From: Dichomitus squalens LYAD-421 SS1
Taxonomy: Eukaryota; Basidiomycota; Agaricomycetes; Polyporales; Polyporaceae
Direction: 5' to 3'
Length of the DNA stretch: 13,264 nt
Assembly (NCBI RefSeq): GCF_000275845.1
Contig: NW_006766893.1
Coordinates: forward strand, 494,422-507,685
This document shows, piece by piece, positions 1 to 8,683 of this stretch. Within the stretch, counting starts at the first letter, position 1. Each line of letters begins with the position of its first letter. Below the pieces are notes generated by a model. The model did no database searches, was not told the DNA's origin, and saw nothing but the letters and a program-made list of their open reading frames with translations. Position numbers and translations under genes: made by a program.

Positions 1-1683
1 CTAATCTAATCAGAACTCAAGTCTCTAGCTTTAGCTATGGCATTGGAGAAATGCCCAGCAGAATACAATATCCTTGAACCACACTTACTTTCGACTTATA
101 TTAGTACTAATCTTTCCAAGCAGAGGCATAGATACACCATACTTTCTAATGTTGTAGAATCTCCCATATGAGCAGAATCATGCGCAAGAATTTGGAGGTA
201 CTCTGACCAATTCTCAGTACCCAAGAATAGCAAATGTTCTGCTCATGCTCACTGAGCATGCTGGTATTTGTTGAGCCTAGTTTGGCTCAAGATAGAGATC
301 ATATTCCTATCACATGGTGCGCACACGTTCCTGACAATAATAGCAATATATACCTCAATTACGGTAGAGATATGTCTACTTATACTACTTACAGGACCAG
401 GAGGAGAAGCGGTCAATGGGCGCCTAAACACGGGCGTTCGAATACTTTCCGCGACCACGAGTACAGCGAGTGGCAGGACGCTGGCATGTCGCCGCGATGT
501 TACATGCGTCGAAGTTAAGCTAGCTTCCAATCTGCCCGCGCGGCTTCGATTTGGCTGGGCAGAACCTTTGGGCCATGACAGGTGCTCGGCAGGGGTTGAG
601 GCAAGTGTTAGTTCGGGCGCGGGAGGTACCTGACAGCGTTTCAAAGAGTCTGAATGGTCTCAGGGGTGAGTGCGCGAGGTGCAAGTAGATGGCATTGGGA
701 ACGATGGCCTGCCCGTATGAACTGTACATGTCGACGCTAGGATGTGTACTGTCGCAGTGCAGCTGGCGCGCGCCCTTTCGGTCTTGGAAACCAAGGGGTT
801 GCTGGATGGTCATGACGGCATGTCGCTCGTTTACGTAGAAGTAGTCTCGGCCTTCACGGAGACCAAGACGAGGACGCCACGTTCAGGTCAGGTAGAGAGC
901 CGACAAACATGCGAGTCCGATCCGCCACTCAAGACGCTGGAGGGCACCGCCGAACTTAAGCCTTCGAGACGCCTTGGACTAGTACTAGTCTTGCTAAGCC
1001 CTCCAGGGCGGCGCGCTCGCAGGGGTTTTCAGGTATGCCAACCGCTGTAGTTGAGATTCCGGACTGGAGTGTGCCGAGAGGGGTGACCACATTCGTCTTA
1101 CGCATCTTCGCCGCGTCCAAGCGAGGATGTGTTGATAGACATGCATTGGGCGGCGAAGGTTGTCGCAGTGTAGCGTCAATGCCGGTGAGTCGTATCGCGC
1201 GACATGATACGGACAGGCCGGAAGCAGATGACATATGCATACGAACGCGCGCGACCGCCATACGTTGTTCCCGACGCTTCTTCAAGGCTAGTGCAGCACA
1301 GCGAAGGCGACACTTGAGGTTACCAGGGCGGGCGAACAGAGGGTCCGAATGAGACGACATAGAGGTGACGACATAGCCAGTACAGAATGCGAGAATGCGA
1401 TTAGGAGGTAGGCAGAGAAGGCGTGCAGGCGGTGTAGACTAGCGTTGATTACGAGCGCGGGGACGCATGCTCGTCGAGGGCATGCACAGCACCCACAGAA
1501 GACAGCCTTCATCGCCGTCGGGCGCAGCAGTCCCCGACGCGACGCGACGGGCGGGCGGTGTTAAGCGCTCTTCTGAGGTTCTCACGCACGGGCCTATCGG
1601 ATGACGTAAGCAAGTGGCCTGGCTGTGTTGGGAGGAGTTTGAAAGCCGTCCCTGCTGGCCTATCATCGCTTCCGACAACGACG
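1..1683. other. Stretch without recognisable gene
   Basis: Open frames occur on both strands here but none exceeds about 135 codons, none carries a motif I recognise, and plus and minus frames overlap freely, as expected by chance at this GC content. I saw only small structures: a perfect 7-bp-arm hairpin at 244-260, a 14-bp palindrome at 977-990, and short tandem duplications near 1352-1405. Structures this small are expected by chance in a window of this length. The right-hand part presumably holds the rho1 upstream region. A heavily decayed gene cannot be excluded by eye. Confidence 0.5.
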
Positions 1684-1758
1684 ACCAACCCTCTCCTGTC
1701 CTCCTCCTCCCTTTCCTCATCCTCCGACTACAGTCTCATCTCCTCCCGTTCTCTTCTG
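1684..1758 (+). promoter_or_regulatory. Pyrimidine-rich leader/core promoter of rho1
   Basis: A long run dominated by C and T, with repeated TCCTC units, ends about 10 bases before the rho1 start codon. Such CT-rich tracts are common around transcription starts of strongly expressed filamentous-fungal genes. I see no clear TATA box close by. Assigning it to the rho1 promoter or 5' UTR is inference from position and composition. Confidence 0.5.
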
Positions 1759-1768
1759 TACGACCCTC

Positions 1769-2893
1769 ATGTCTGAGATTCGTCGCAAGCTCGTCATTGT
1801 TGGCGATGGTGCCTGCGGAAAGGCATGTCTCCAGTCCTCTCTTACTCATACCCGGATCGTACCACCATTCTAACAATCCATCCACCACACCTCAGACCTG
1901 TCTTTTGATCGTCTTTTCCAAGGGAACCTTCCCAGAGGTTAGTACTTTGCTCCGTATATCTGTTCCTCGCCTGCCGCAAGCATAAGACGTGGCGTTGTCG
2001 TGTGCGTTTCCTTGGCGCTAATTCCTCTCTGCTTCGTTGCCCTGCAACAGGTTTACGTGCCCACCGTTTTCGAGAACTACGTTGCCGATGTCGAGGTCGA
2101 TGGCAAGCACGTCGAGCTTGCGTTGTGGGATACTGCCGGCCAGGAAGACTACGATCGCCTCCGACCTCTCAGCTACCCCGACTCCCACGTCATCCTCATC
2201 TGCTTCGCCGTAGACTCGCCTGACTCGCTCGACAACGTACAGGAGAAGGTATGTGTTACACCTCCGTCTCGCGTTGTCTTACCTAACGTGTGGTGTCTCT
2301 GTGGCCACGTAGTGGATTTCCGAAGTCATGCACTTCTGCGCTGGTCTCCCCATCATCCTTGTTGGCTGCAAGAAGGATCTCAGGCGCGACCCCCGTGTGA
2401 TTGAGGAGCTCCGGAAGACTAACCAGAGGCCAGTCACTCCTGAGGAGGTACGTCCATGGTGGCTGCTTGCCGTCAACCCCCTAGTATCTTCTTGCTACTA
2501 CCCTACATGCCGTATAAGCGCGTCTTGGTAACGCTTTCCTGCCTCAATCGGATAGCTTTGCCAACGTGTCTGTCGCTTGTGGTTGTGCCTTGTCCACATC
2601 TCGTGCTTTTCTGGACTTTCCCCTACCTACCATGTTCCATCGCGCGTCTGGTCACCGTTCGGCTCCAGTTCTCCTCACCTTCCACCATATGATGTCATTC
2701 TTGTCGATGCTGACATCGGTTTCAACGTTCATTATAGGGTATGGCTGTCGCACAGAAGATCGGTGCGCGGCACTATCTCGAATGCTCAGCTAAGACCGGC
2801 GAGGGTGTGCGCGAAGTCTTCCAGTATGCGACGCGCGCCGCCCTTCTTAGTCGGCCCAAGGGCTCGAAGAAGGGACACTGCATCGTTCTCTGA
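1769..2893 (+). CDS. rho1: Rho1-type small GTPase, five exons, intact
   Basis: A membrane-anchored GTP switch; fungal Rho1 activates beta-1,3-glucan synthase and protein kinase C and controls polarity. My exons are 1769-1822, 1896-1937, 2051-2248, 2313-2447 and 2738-2893. All junctions are phase 0 and give 194 aa, the usual length. Visible motifs: P-loop GDGACGKT (12-19), switch I with T37 in VPTVFENY, switch II DTAGQE (59-64), the G4 variant CKKD (117-120) as in fungal Rho1, SAK (160-162), a lysine-containing tail and a CaaX box CIVL whose terminal Leu predicts geranylgeranylation. The insert region before PEEG is Rho-specific. Intron 1 (1823-1895) has a GC donor and splits the P-loop between K18 and T19. 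Exon 2 is only 42 nt. Intron 4 is 290 nt. The intact frame and consensus motifs argue for a functional gene; RHO2/RHO3 paralogues are less likely given the match to Rho1 through switch II. Confidence 0.96.
1823..1895 (+). other. rho1: GC-AG intron 1 of rho1
   Basis: The 73-nt intron begins GCATGT directly after the Lys codon of the P-loop and ends CTCAG directly before the Thr codon. The only nearby GT, four bases downstream, would shift the frame and destroy the GKT motif. A GC donor is therefore required by the invariant protein sequence. The exon side (AAAG before GCATGT) pairs well with U1, as is usual for GC-AG introns. Confidence 0.88.
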
Positions 2894-4388
2894 GCGTTCC
2901 GCGCGCCACCGGCCAGGAAGGGGATCAAGCATGAGTGTACTTTGTCTTACTACCCTGGATCTCAGTGGAGGTGGAAGGGAGGAGGTCAGAACTGATGCTG
3001 TCGTGATTCCCTCGTCTTACGAACATCCAGCATGTTTTGCAGTCAGGAAGAGGCTGGATCGTCGTCGTGGCTAGGATATGTCGGGGCTCGTTGCTCGCAG
3101 CGGGGAGGTTGCACTGCTGGATGTGTCTTCTGACGTCCGCGCTGTTCCTTCGCTGTATGCTACTGCACCTTCATGGATCCCGTGGTCGTTTCAGTCCTCC
3201 TTCCCTTTCCGTGCCGGTCGGTCTGCGTTCTGCCTGTCCCTCTATATGTCTCGGTCGTCACACATACACACCTGCACTCACGGTAGCTGTCCGTAATACC
3301 CCCCACCAATCATCCCAACCCCCGTCTTGCGTACGTTCACGACTAGTAACTATCTGCCTTCTGCAATGACTGTCCTCTTCTCTCATATCCTCGATCATAT
3401 ATCTCTCGATGTTCTCCAGTCTGTCGTGTCTGCGTGTTTCTCTCGTCTTGTACATTCATCTCGTGATCTACGGCTGTGGTTTTGAGTTCCCTGCTCCTCC
3501 GGTAAACTCCGTTACGTTCGTTCTGCTATGTCGGTGAGTGGGGGCGAGTCAGTTTGAGGTCGGAGATGCGGCCGTGCATCGTTGGGACGAGTTGCGCGGC
3601 ACTGTTGTTTGGTGCTTATGCCGCTGCCAGCTCTGTCTGATCCCCACTGCATTGGTGCGGGCTGTGGTGGTCCTATCGTTGCTGCGTGCTATCGCAGCCC
3701 GAGTCTATTTACTCCCCTGCTCAAATCTAATCAGCAGGGGCTCGGAGCAGGACACAGGTCCCCAGTCGCTCAAGTGTGTACTGACGACAGGCCCACGCAA
3801 TGTGTTTGACCATAGGCCTGTTGAGCACACTCTGCGGCAGGAGTCGTTCTATGCTACACTCTTCGAGTCAGAATTCTCCCGTGAGTCGACCTGCCTTTGC
3901 CTGTAAGTTGGGTTGAGACGCGGCTGACATGTATTCACGATGCTCGGACGCACGCCTGATAGCTAGAGCCTGCGCTATGTCGGGCGGCGTGCACTGTCAA
4001 ATATGCGTCCTATGTTACTTCCCCAAGTCTTCGGCCTAAGCGACAGCGCAGGCCTCTCGTCATAAGAATGTCATCATACTTCGTCCCAAGGACGCACTCG
4101 AAGGCTGCTCATCGCATTCGTTTAGCAGCTCTCGTGCCTTTAGGCGGCGAACAGCGCCGACCACCAGCAGGCCTCTGTGGGTGGTGCGCTATTCTTCGTA
4201 TTCATCAGAGGAATGTGTTTCATCCCATGCACCCACAGAGAATGGGGCGGCGCCCGGTGATCGAGAGAGGACTCCTGACCCTCCGGCGCGCAGATGACAA
4301 GTACTGTGTGGATGTTGTTGTTCTGATATCAGTTGCAACTGGTAGACGTCTTTCTGGAAGAACAGACATCGAGACTCCCTGATAGACC
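2894..4388. other. rho1 3' flank and intergenic spacer
   Basis: No frame here carries a motif I recognise. The first 600 bases or so are rich in pyrimidine tracts and probably hold the rho1 3' UTR, but I cannot place a polyadenylation site. The longest open frames (2577-3074, 3538-3906, 4068-4382) look random and lack splice-compatible partners. I see no tRNA-like T-loop and no long repeat. Confidence 0.5.
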
Positions 4389-4396
4389 TTTATAAG
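4389..4396 (+). promoter_or_regulatory. TATA box of the GNAT gene
   Basis: TTTATAAG lies about 95 bases upstream of the position where the acetyltransferase reading frame begins (4491), a plausible spacing for a fungal core promoter. It suggests the promoter is still present although the coding region is damaged. Confidence 0.5.
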
Positions 4397-4490
4397 CGGG
4401 CACCGGAAGCAACGAAAGCAGCTGCTCGAGCTCTCTCAGCAACATCTCTGACAGAGATTCCGGCCAGAGGACCCACTGGCACCTCCCAAC

Positions 4491-5569
4491 GTGACGATCG
4501 AGCTCATCCAGAAGCCGACAGGTAGGCTGACTACCCTCGCGCTCCGGCAGCATTCTCATAGCTCTGACCATGCTCTAGAGCCCCTTGCCGAGGAGGCCGT
4601 TCAGCTCTTCGCGAGCTTGGTGGTCGGAGGTGAGTGGGATACCGAGCCAGTGTACGTTACTGTCGAGTTGACCGTGATGTGTTGTACCCTACGATATGCA
4701 GATCCGTGCATGATGGCCCTCACTGGCGGAGACTGGAGCATACTTCCGGACTTGGGCAGGGTCCTGGTCTACTCCCTCTCCTCGTGCCCGGGGGTATCGC
4801 ACATGTTCACCGCGCGGGACGAGACCGGGGCCTTGGTCGGCTTCACCCTGTTTTCCCTCCCTGGAGAGCCTATACTGCCGACGTACGTCTGACGAATTGT
4901 CGTGGTTCTGCGCTGAGCTCTGACTATGTTTGGGTAGGCAAGAGAAGGGCCGCGTGTCGGCGTACATAAGCAAGCTCTCGCCGGAAGGACGACAGTACTT
5001 TGCGGAGACGGTGTGTGCCATGGTGATCATGAACGCAGCCCGCTTCTTTTGCTGACTCACTTCGTCATTTGCGTTCCATCCAGATGGGGAAGGAAGTCCC
5101 ACAATCTAGCGACGAAATGTTTGGGATCGAAGGCGCCGAGCGGAACGCGTATTGGTGCAGTCTCGCGATGGTGCGTGCCGATTATCAGGGAAGGGCGTAG
5201 CGAAGGCGATGTTTGAGCTCGCTTACAAGGAGGTATGCAACCCACACTTGGAGAGGGGCCTGACACAAGCGCCGAATCCAGGCAGCGAAGACTGGAGCTG
5301 CAGTGGCACTGACCACGACAAACATCCGGAACGTGTGTGACATTTGAATCTTCAGAGCTTCCTACAAGGAGCGAATGATGACTCAGATTCTAGAACAGGT
5401 GCCCATTTACGAGAAGATCGGGCTCAAATTGTACGGGGAGAGGACGTTTTCGTCACAATGGGTGGAGTGGACGCTCGGGTACTTCGCGAGAGACTGGGGA
5501 ACAGGATCTCACAACGTGAATATCGTAAACGAGGGTTCACAATGCACGAGTACAATAATGAGCCACTAA
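4491..5569 (+). pseudogene. GNAT-family N-acetyltransferase, start codon and frame damaged
   Basis: GNAT enzymes transfer acetyl from acetyl-CoA to an amine; the substrate here is unknown. Seven exons fit by splice signals and frame: 4491-4521, 4579-4629, 4702-4882, 4938-5010, 5084-5232, 5282-5332 and 5399-5569, about 235 aa if the frame were continuous. Family-typical pieces are GDPCMMALTGGDW, an ETGALVGF strand, a MVRADYQG..G acetyl-CoA loop (the R/Q-x-x-G-x-G/A site), ALTTTNIRN, and a PIYEKIG strand-helix near the C-terminus. Two lesions: the first codon is GTG with no in-frame ATG back to the stop at 4449, and exon 5 lacks one base within GGGAAGGG (5188-5195), so the frame hits TAG at 5198-5200. 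Downstream exons are all preserved in the shifted frame. It is a recent pseudogene, or an allele with sequence error. It converges with the F-box gene on the other strand. Confidence 0.8.
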
Positions 5570-5950
5570 GACAGGGGTGACTGATGCAAGACTGCCTTTG
5601 TCGTCCACAGCGTGGTCAAGTAGAAATGTTTCTTGCAGCTGTCGAGAATGACAAGTATCTGTACCTTCATCGTTCAGTACTGAGGGCCTCGTATAGGTAT
5701 TACACTCGAGCACGTGCCTACACCTACATAAGACAAGGCGGTGAATACAGTCCATGCTCGTTGCTCTGGCTTTCTGTACGTGGCGTCCCTCTGTTGCGGT
5801 CGCATACCGGTCTAGTACTTAGTCTTCCGACGCCGATGACGCCGATGACGAGAGCGATGACAATGCCGAGGACGGCGAAGACGACGGTCCATGAGATATC
5901 CTTGGTCGGCGAGACTATGTCAACATAGATATGTAGCCCAATCATAGTGC
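5570..5950. other. Convergent spacer with a minus-strand membrane-helix frame
   Basis: This lies between the 3' ends of the acetyltransferase (+) and the F-box gene (-). On the minus strand, an ATG at about 5945 opens a frame running down to 5724. It encodes one strong hydrophobic segment (around 5835-5894, starting SWTVVFAVLG) followed by a hydrophilic tail. A 9-bp tandem repeat at about 5830-5847 codes a repeated V-I-G. The helix resembles the membrane exon of the carrier-like gene at 9019-9213 (shared W...VF..LG pattern, roughly two thirds base identity by eye over 51 nt), so it may be a paralogous scrap. I cannot show that it is a gene. Confidence 0.3.
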
Positions 5951-7599
5951 TCACCTCAAATAATCTACCTCTGCGTAAGCACCCCAGTAGTGGTTGCCAC
6001 GATACCTGTCAGACAAATTAGTGAGTCGTATAGGGAGAGAGGGATCACGAGCTGCTTACTTGAATACGGGTTTCACGTACGGTTCCAATCGTCTCTTGAA
6101 TTCTTGCGGCTCCAATGATTTCTCGAGGTAGCACCCGAACAACATAAGTGTGTCCAACCGAATATTCGTCGCTGCTCGGCGCTCGAGCAGGTCGATGATA
6201 GCGTCTGTCAGCGCCGCGTCGATGAAGAGGTCGAAGAGCTCAAGAAGGCGGACTTTACTTGAGCATGGTGCTCGTAGGGCGTCGAAGAGGTATTGAAGGC
6301 GCCAGAGCTGGCTTGAGTATGTATATGGGAAGCCAATCTGAACGGCTTGGAGGGGAAAGCGCTCAAACAGCGTAATCCACATAGGGAAAGAGATGCTTGT
6401 GTCCGAGTAAAACCACATGTTGATACGTGTCAGCGGCGAACTTGAGAATGCACCGAGCAAGCTCGACCAAGTGTCCTCAGCAACAATGGATTGGACAGCG
6501 GGATGCTCCCGGGATACACGAAGACTCATCACACTGTTTCCGTCACCACGTGAACAGAACAAAGCGACATGGTCATCACCGAGATGGAGAGTGAGGGCAA
6601 CGTAGTGAGGAACCGTATTTTTGAAGGCAAGCTGATAGGGAAACATCGACCTGATAAGACTCAGGGCTCCGGGGTGCTCATTCCAGGTATAGCAGACACC
6701 GATGGAACAAGTGGAGGGGACGATGATCCTGTCAAGCACGTACGTGACCTCGCGAGGGGTCCCTGAGATCCTGAACTCCTTGAGGTACGCGAGCGATATC
6801 GTACCGTACGCGTCATACGGAGGTTCAAGACTGGGCGCTAGTTTTGTGAAGTCGAGTTTGAAAATCCGCAGGTGAGGAGAATCTCTCATCAGACGTAGGG
6901 TTGCGGCGGTGGAAGGACCCGTAGAGGCGTCAATTACGTGGAATTCGTTCAGGTTTGCCAACGAGAAGGTTTCCCATGCTGGGTGAGCGTTGGCGAGAAT
7001 CAAGGAGCGCAAGGAAGGGAAGTGACCTGGAGAGAGGTGAAGCTCGTCGTCAACGGGGGAATCGTCTGAAGGGTCGCAGTAGCAGCTGGATAACTCGGCT
7101 TCCTCCAAGACATCGAATCGGCCGGGTAATTGGGCTAGTACCGAGGAAAGTGGCTGGTCATACGTCCATAGCTGTAGTCGACGGACTCTATGAATCAGAG
7201 GTCGGATCGCAATGACTGCGGCCTCGAGGTCCGCATCGTCATCATCAAGCTTCAGTTGTAGAGGCGTCTCTCCGGAACGCTCCAAGAATGTGGTGAGCCA
7301 GGTCGTGTTGTTCCACCAGCCAGAGTCGACAATCGACGCCTATAGTGTAGGACAATCGAGAGCAACACAACGCCAGTAGCGGCATACCCACGTAACGCGA
7401 ATCCATGTCGCTGCTTCTGACAGTGTGGGACCGGAGCAGTTGGGCAATTGGGGCCAGCCCACCAAGAGCTGTAAGACTTGGAAGATGTACGCCAGTAACT
7501 CCGGTGGAAGCCTATCGACGCTTGCGGCCTGGCACAATCTATGAGTACCTGAGCCCGCGATCGGAATAGCGAGTTCCCTACTATTTGTTTCACGTCCAT
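5951..7599 (-). CDS. F-box protein with LRR-like C-terminal region; internal TAG
   Basis: F-box proteins recruit substrates to SCF ubiquitin ligases through Skp1. The F-box is visible as DRLPPELLAYIF, then WIRVTWVCRYWR and DCPTL, followed by some 420 residues with recurring L..L.L patterns (such as FPSLRSLILANAH) typical of the degenerate LRR tails of Agaricomycete F-box families. My model: 7582-7599 (an 18-nt first exon), intron 7529-7581, coding 7528-6060, intron 6006-6059 (GTAAGC...CTGACAG), last exon 5951-6005. The tiny first exon is inference, because no in-frame ATG precedes the F-box without it. A TAG at 7340-7342 stands where this family usually has Trp (PTLW). It is either a nonsense mutation or the last three bases of a 48-nt in-frame intron, 7340-7387. 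The product is about 497 aa if that segment is removed. Family call firm, intactness open. Confidence 0.72.
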
Positions 7600-8131
7600 G
7601 GAAAGTAACCACTATATCCTCGGTATGAATAGAGATGAGCTATTGCCCTTTCGCAGGTTTGTGACTGATAAGTTGAGTTCGAGCTAATAGTCAGTATTGC
7701 TGGCTTATAGCGCCGATGATTAGCATCGGGTGTGGATGCTCACTTTCTGAGCAGAAGAGACACAAGCGAAGGGACTTGAGTGTGCGAATCTGGCAGACGG
7801 CGGCGAGGACAAGCTGAAGAGTACGCAAGTCATGATACTATTAGGCTTAGTATCATGCTGCGGCAGAGGCCGTACGGCGCCTGGGCCGTCTGTCTATCCT
7901 CCTACTCAAGTAAAACAGCTCGTGATGCGCCTTGGTGAAGTGTCACGTCAATAAATCATACATTGCTAGGATCCGCAGTGCAGATTGCAAAATCCAAGAC
8001 AGTTTTAGCTATAATCCCCATCTGCATGACGTCCGGTATGCAAAGTTGCCCTCTGTACATCACTGCAGCCTAATCCCCTGCTCTTCACGCGCACTACCTC
8101 GTATCATAGATAAATCCCACAAGGATAACGT
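7600..8131. other. Intergenic spacer with hairpin
   Basis: This is the upstream region of the F-box gene and the downstream flank of the sedolisin remnant, both on the minus strand. No coding motif is seen. Its one notable structure is the inverted repeat listed separately. Confidence 0.5.
7831..7857. repeat. Perfect inverted repeat, 10-bp arms
   Basis: CATGATACTA at 7831-7840 is matched exactly by its reverse complement at 7848-7857 around a 7-nt loop. Arms this long with so short a loop are expected roughly 0.1 times in 13 kb of random sequence, so it is mildly unusual. It lies in non-coding DNA about 230 bases upstream of the F-box start. Possible roles are a dimeric regulator site, a small hairpin, or a footprint of a lost element. 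None is demonstrated. Confidence 0.7.
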
Positions 8132-8683
8132 TTACAGTCCAAGCGAAGAGACTAATTTGTCAAAGCGAGGGTACCCAAGCCCGTGACCTAGCGCAGATCG
8201 CATCAGCACAAGGGATATTCGCCACTTGAAGGAAGACATACCTGGTCCCAGCCAACCTCCGCATCATATCCTTGTGCCGTAACGTTCTGCGAGAAACGGG
8301 ATGAGTTATTACCTGTGGTGATATCCGTGAACGCCGCAAAGTCCTCCGAGTACAGCCACGGGTCCAGGAAGCATAACGGGGGCTTGCCCGTGTTCGTTGG
8401 CCTATCGCTAAGGCGACGATGCTTGCCACTGTCGGGCTGGCGGCACTCGATCCCGTGAAAGAGAACACGCTTGGTTCCAGGACGAAGAAATGGTCTGCCT
8501 TCGCGCCTCGCATTCTTGCTTCCATGTGCAGCGAGATACACTGAAACGGCCGCGGCTTGATAGTCAGTTGTCGGGTAGAAGTTGCTGGATCCACCGGAAG
8601 ACCGAGGACATGCTTCTCGGGGACCAAAGCTCTGTGTGCCTTCTACAGAGGCGACTCTCTATTGGGATTCTGTATTGAGTCGT
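8132..8683 (-). pseudogene. Sedolisin (S53 serine-carboxyl peptidase), 3' fragment, multiply broken
   Basis: Sedolisins are secreted acid proteases (tripeptidyl-peptidase/aorsin type). Recognisable C-terminal landmarks, in order: VASVEGTQ (usually V-S-V-G-G-T-Q), SSGGSSNFYP, DYQAAAVSVYL, the nucleophile region FTGSSAASPT, GKPPLCFLDPWLYS, FTDITTGNN (calcium site), and GWDQ followed after an intron (8188-8241, GTATGT...CTAG) by VTGLGT. The prodomain and the catalytic Glu/Asp half are missing upstream. Lesions: the segment normally carrying GRG-PDV-A is missing between about 8505 and 8515, with a frame change; the frame breaks near 8403-8412 just after IVALA; and one C appears missing in the CCC run at 8172-8174, giving TAG at 8152. 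The ancestral frame would end at TAA 8132-8134. Its 5' side runs directly into a carrier-like gene. Confidence 0.82.

Noticed and set aside
244..260. Hairpin CATGCTC-ACT-GAGCATG
   Set aside because: Seven-bp arms with a short loop are expected several times by chance, and no gene is next to it.
436..450. GTTCGAATAC resembling a tRNA T-loop
   Set aside because: No matching acceptor, D or anticodon arms could be found around it.
977..990. 14-bp palindrome GACTAGTACTAGTC
   Set aside because: About one 14-bp palindrome is expected in a window this size, and nothing nearby gives it a context.
5149..5200. Short introns that might remove the GNAT frameshift (GTATTG...GCGTAG, or GTGCGT...GCGTAG)
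   Set aside because: The first leaves the downstream frame wrong; the second is only 30 nt and also out of frame. Both would delete the cofactor loop.
6019..6031. TAGTGAGTCGTAT, 13 bases shared with a phage T7 promoter (reverse complement), next to AGGGAGA
   Set aside because: It lies inside a well-supported minus-strand intron of the F-box gene, and the promoter core is inverted relative to the AGGGAGA. There is no other vector sequence around it, so it is most simply chance; reads could exclude cloning contamination.
7340..7391. Alternative F-box intron starting GTGGGT at 7391
   Set aside because: It is 52 nt and would put the downstream sequence out of frame; only the GTATGC donor at 7387 keeps it.
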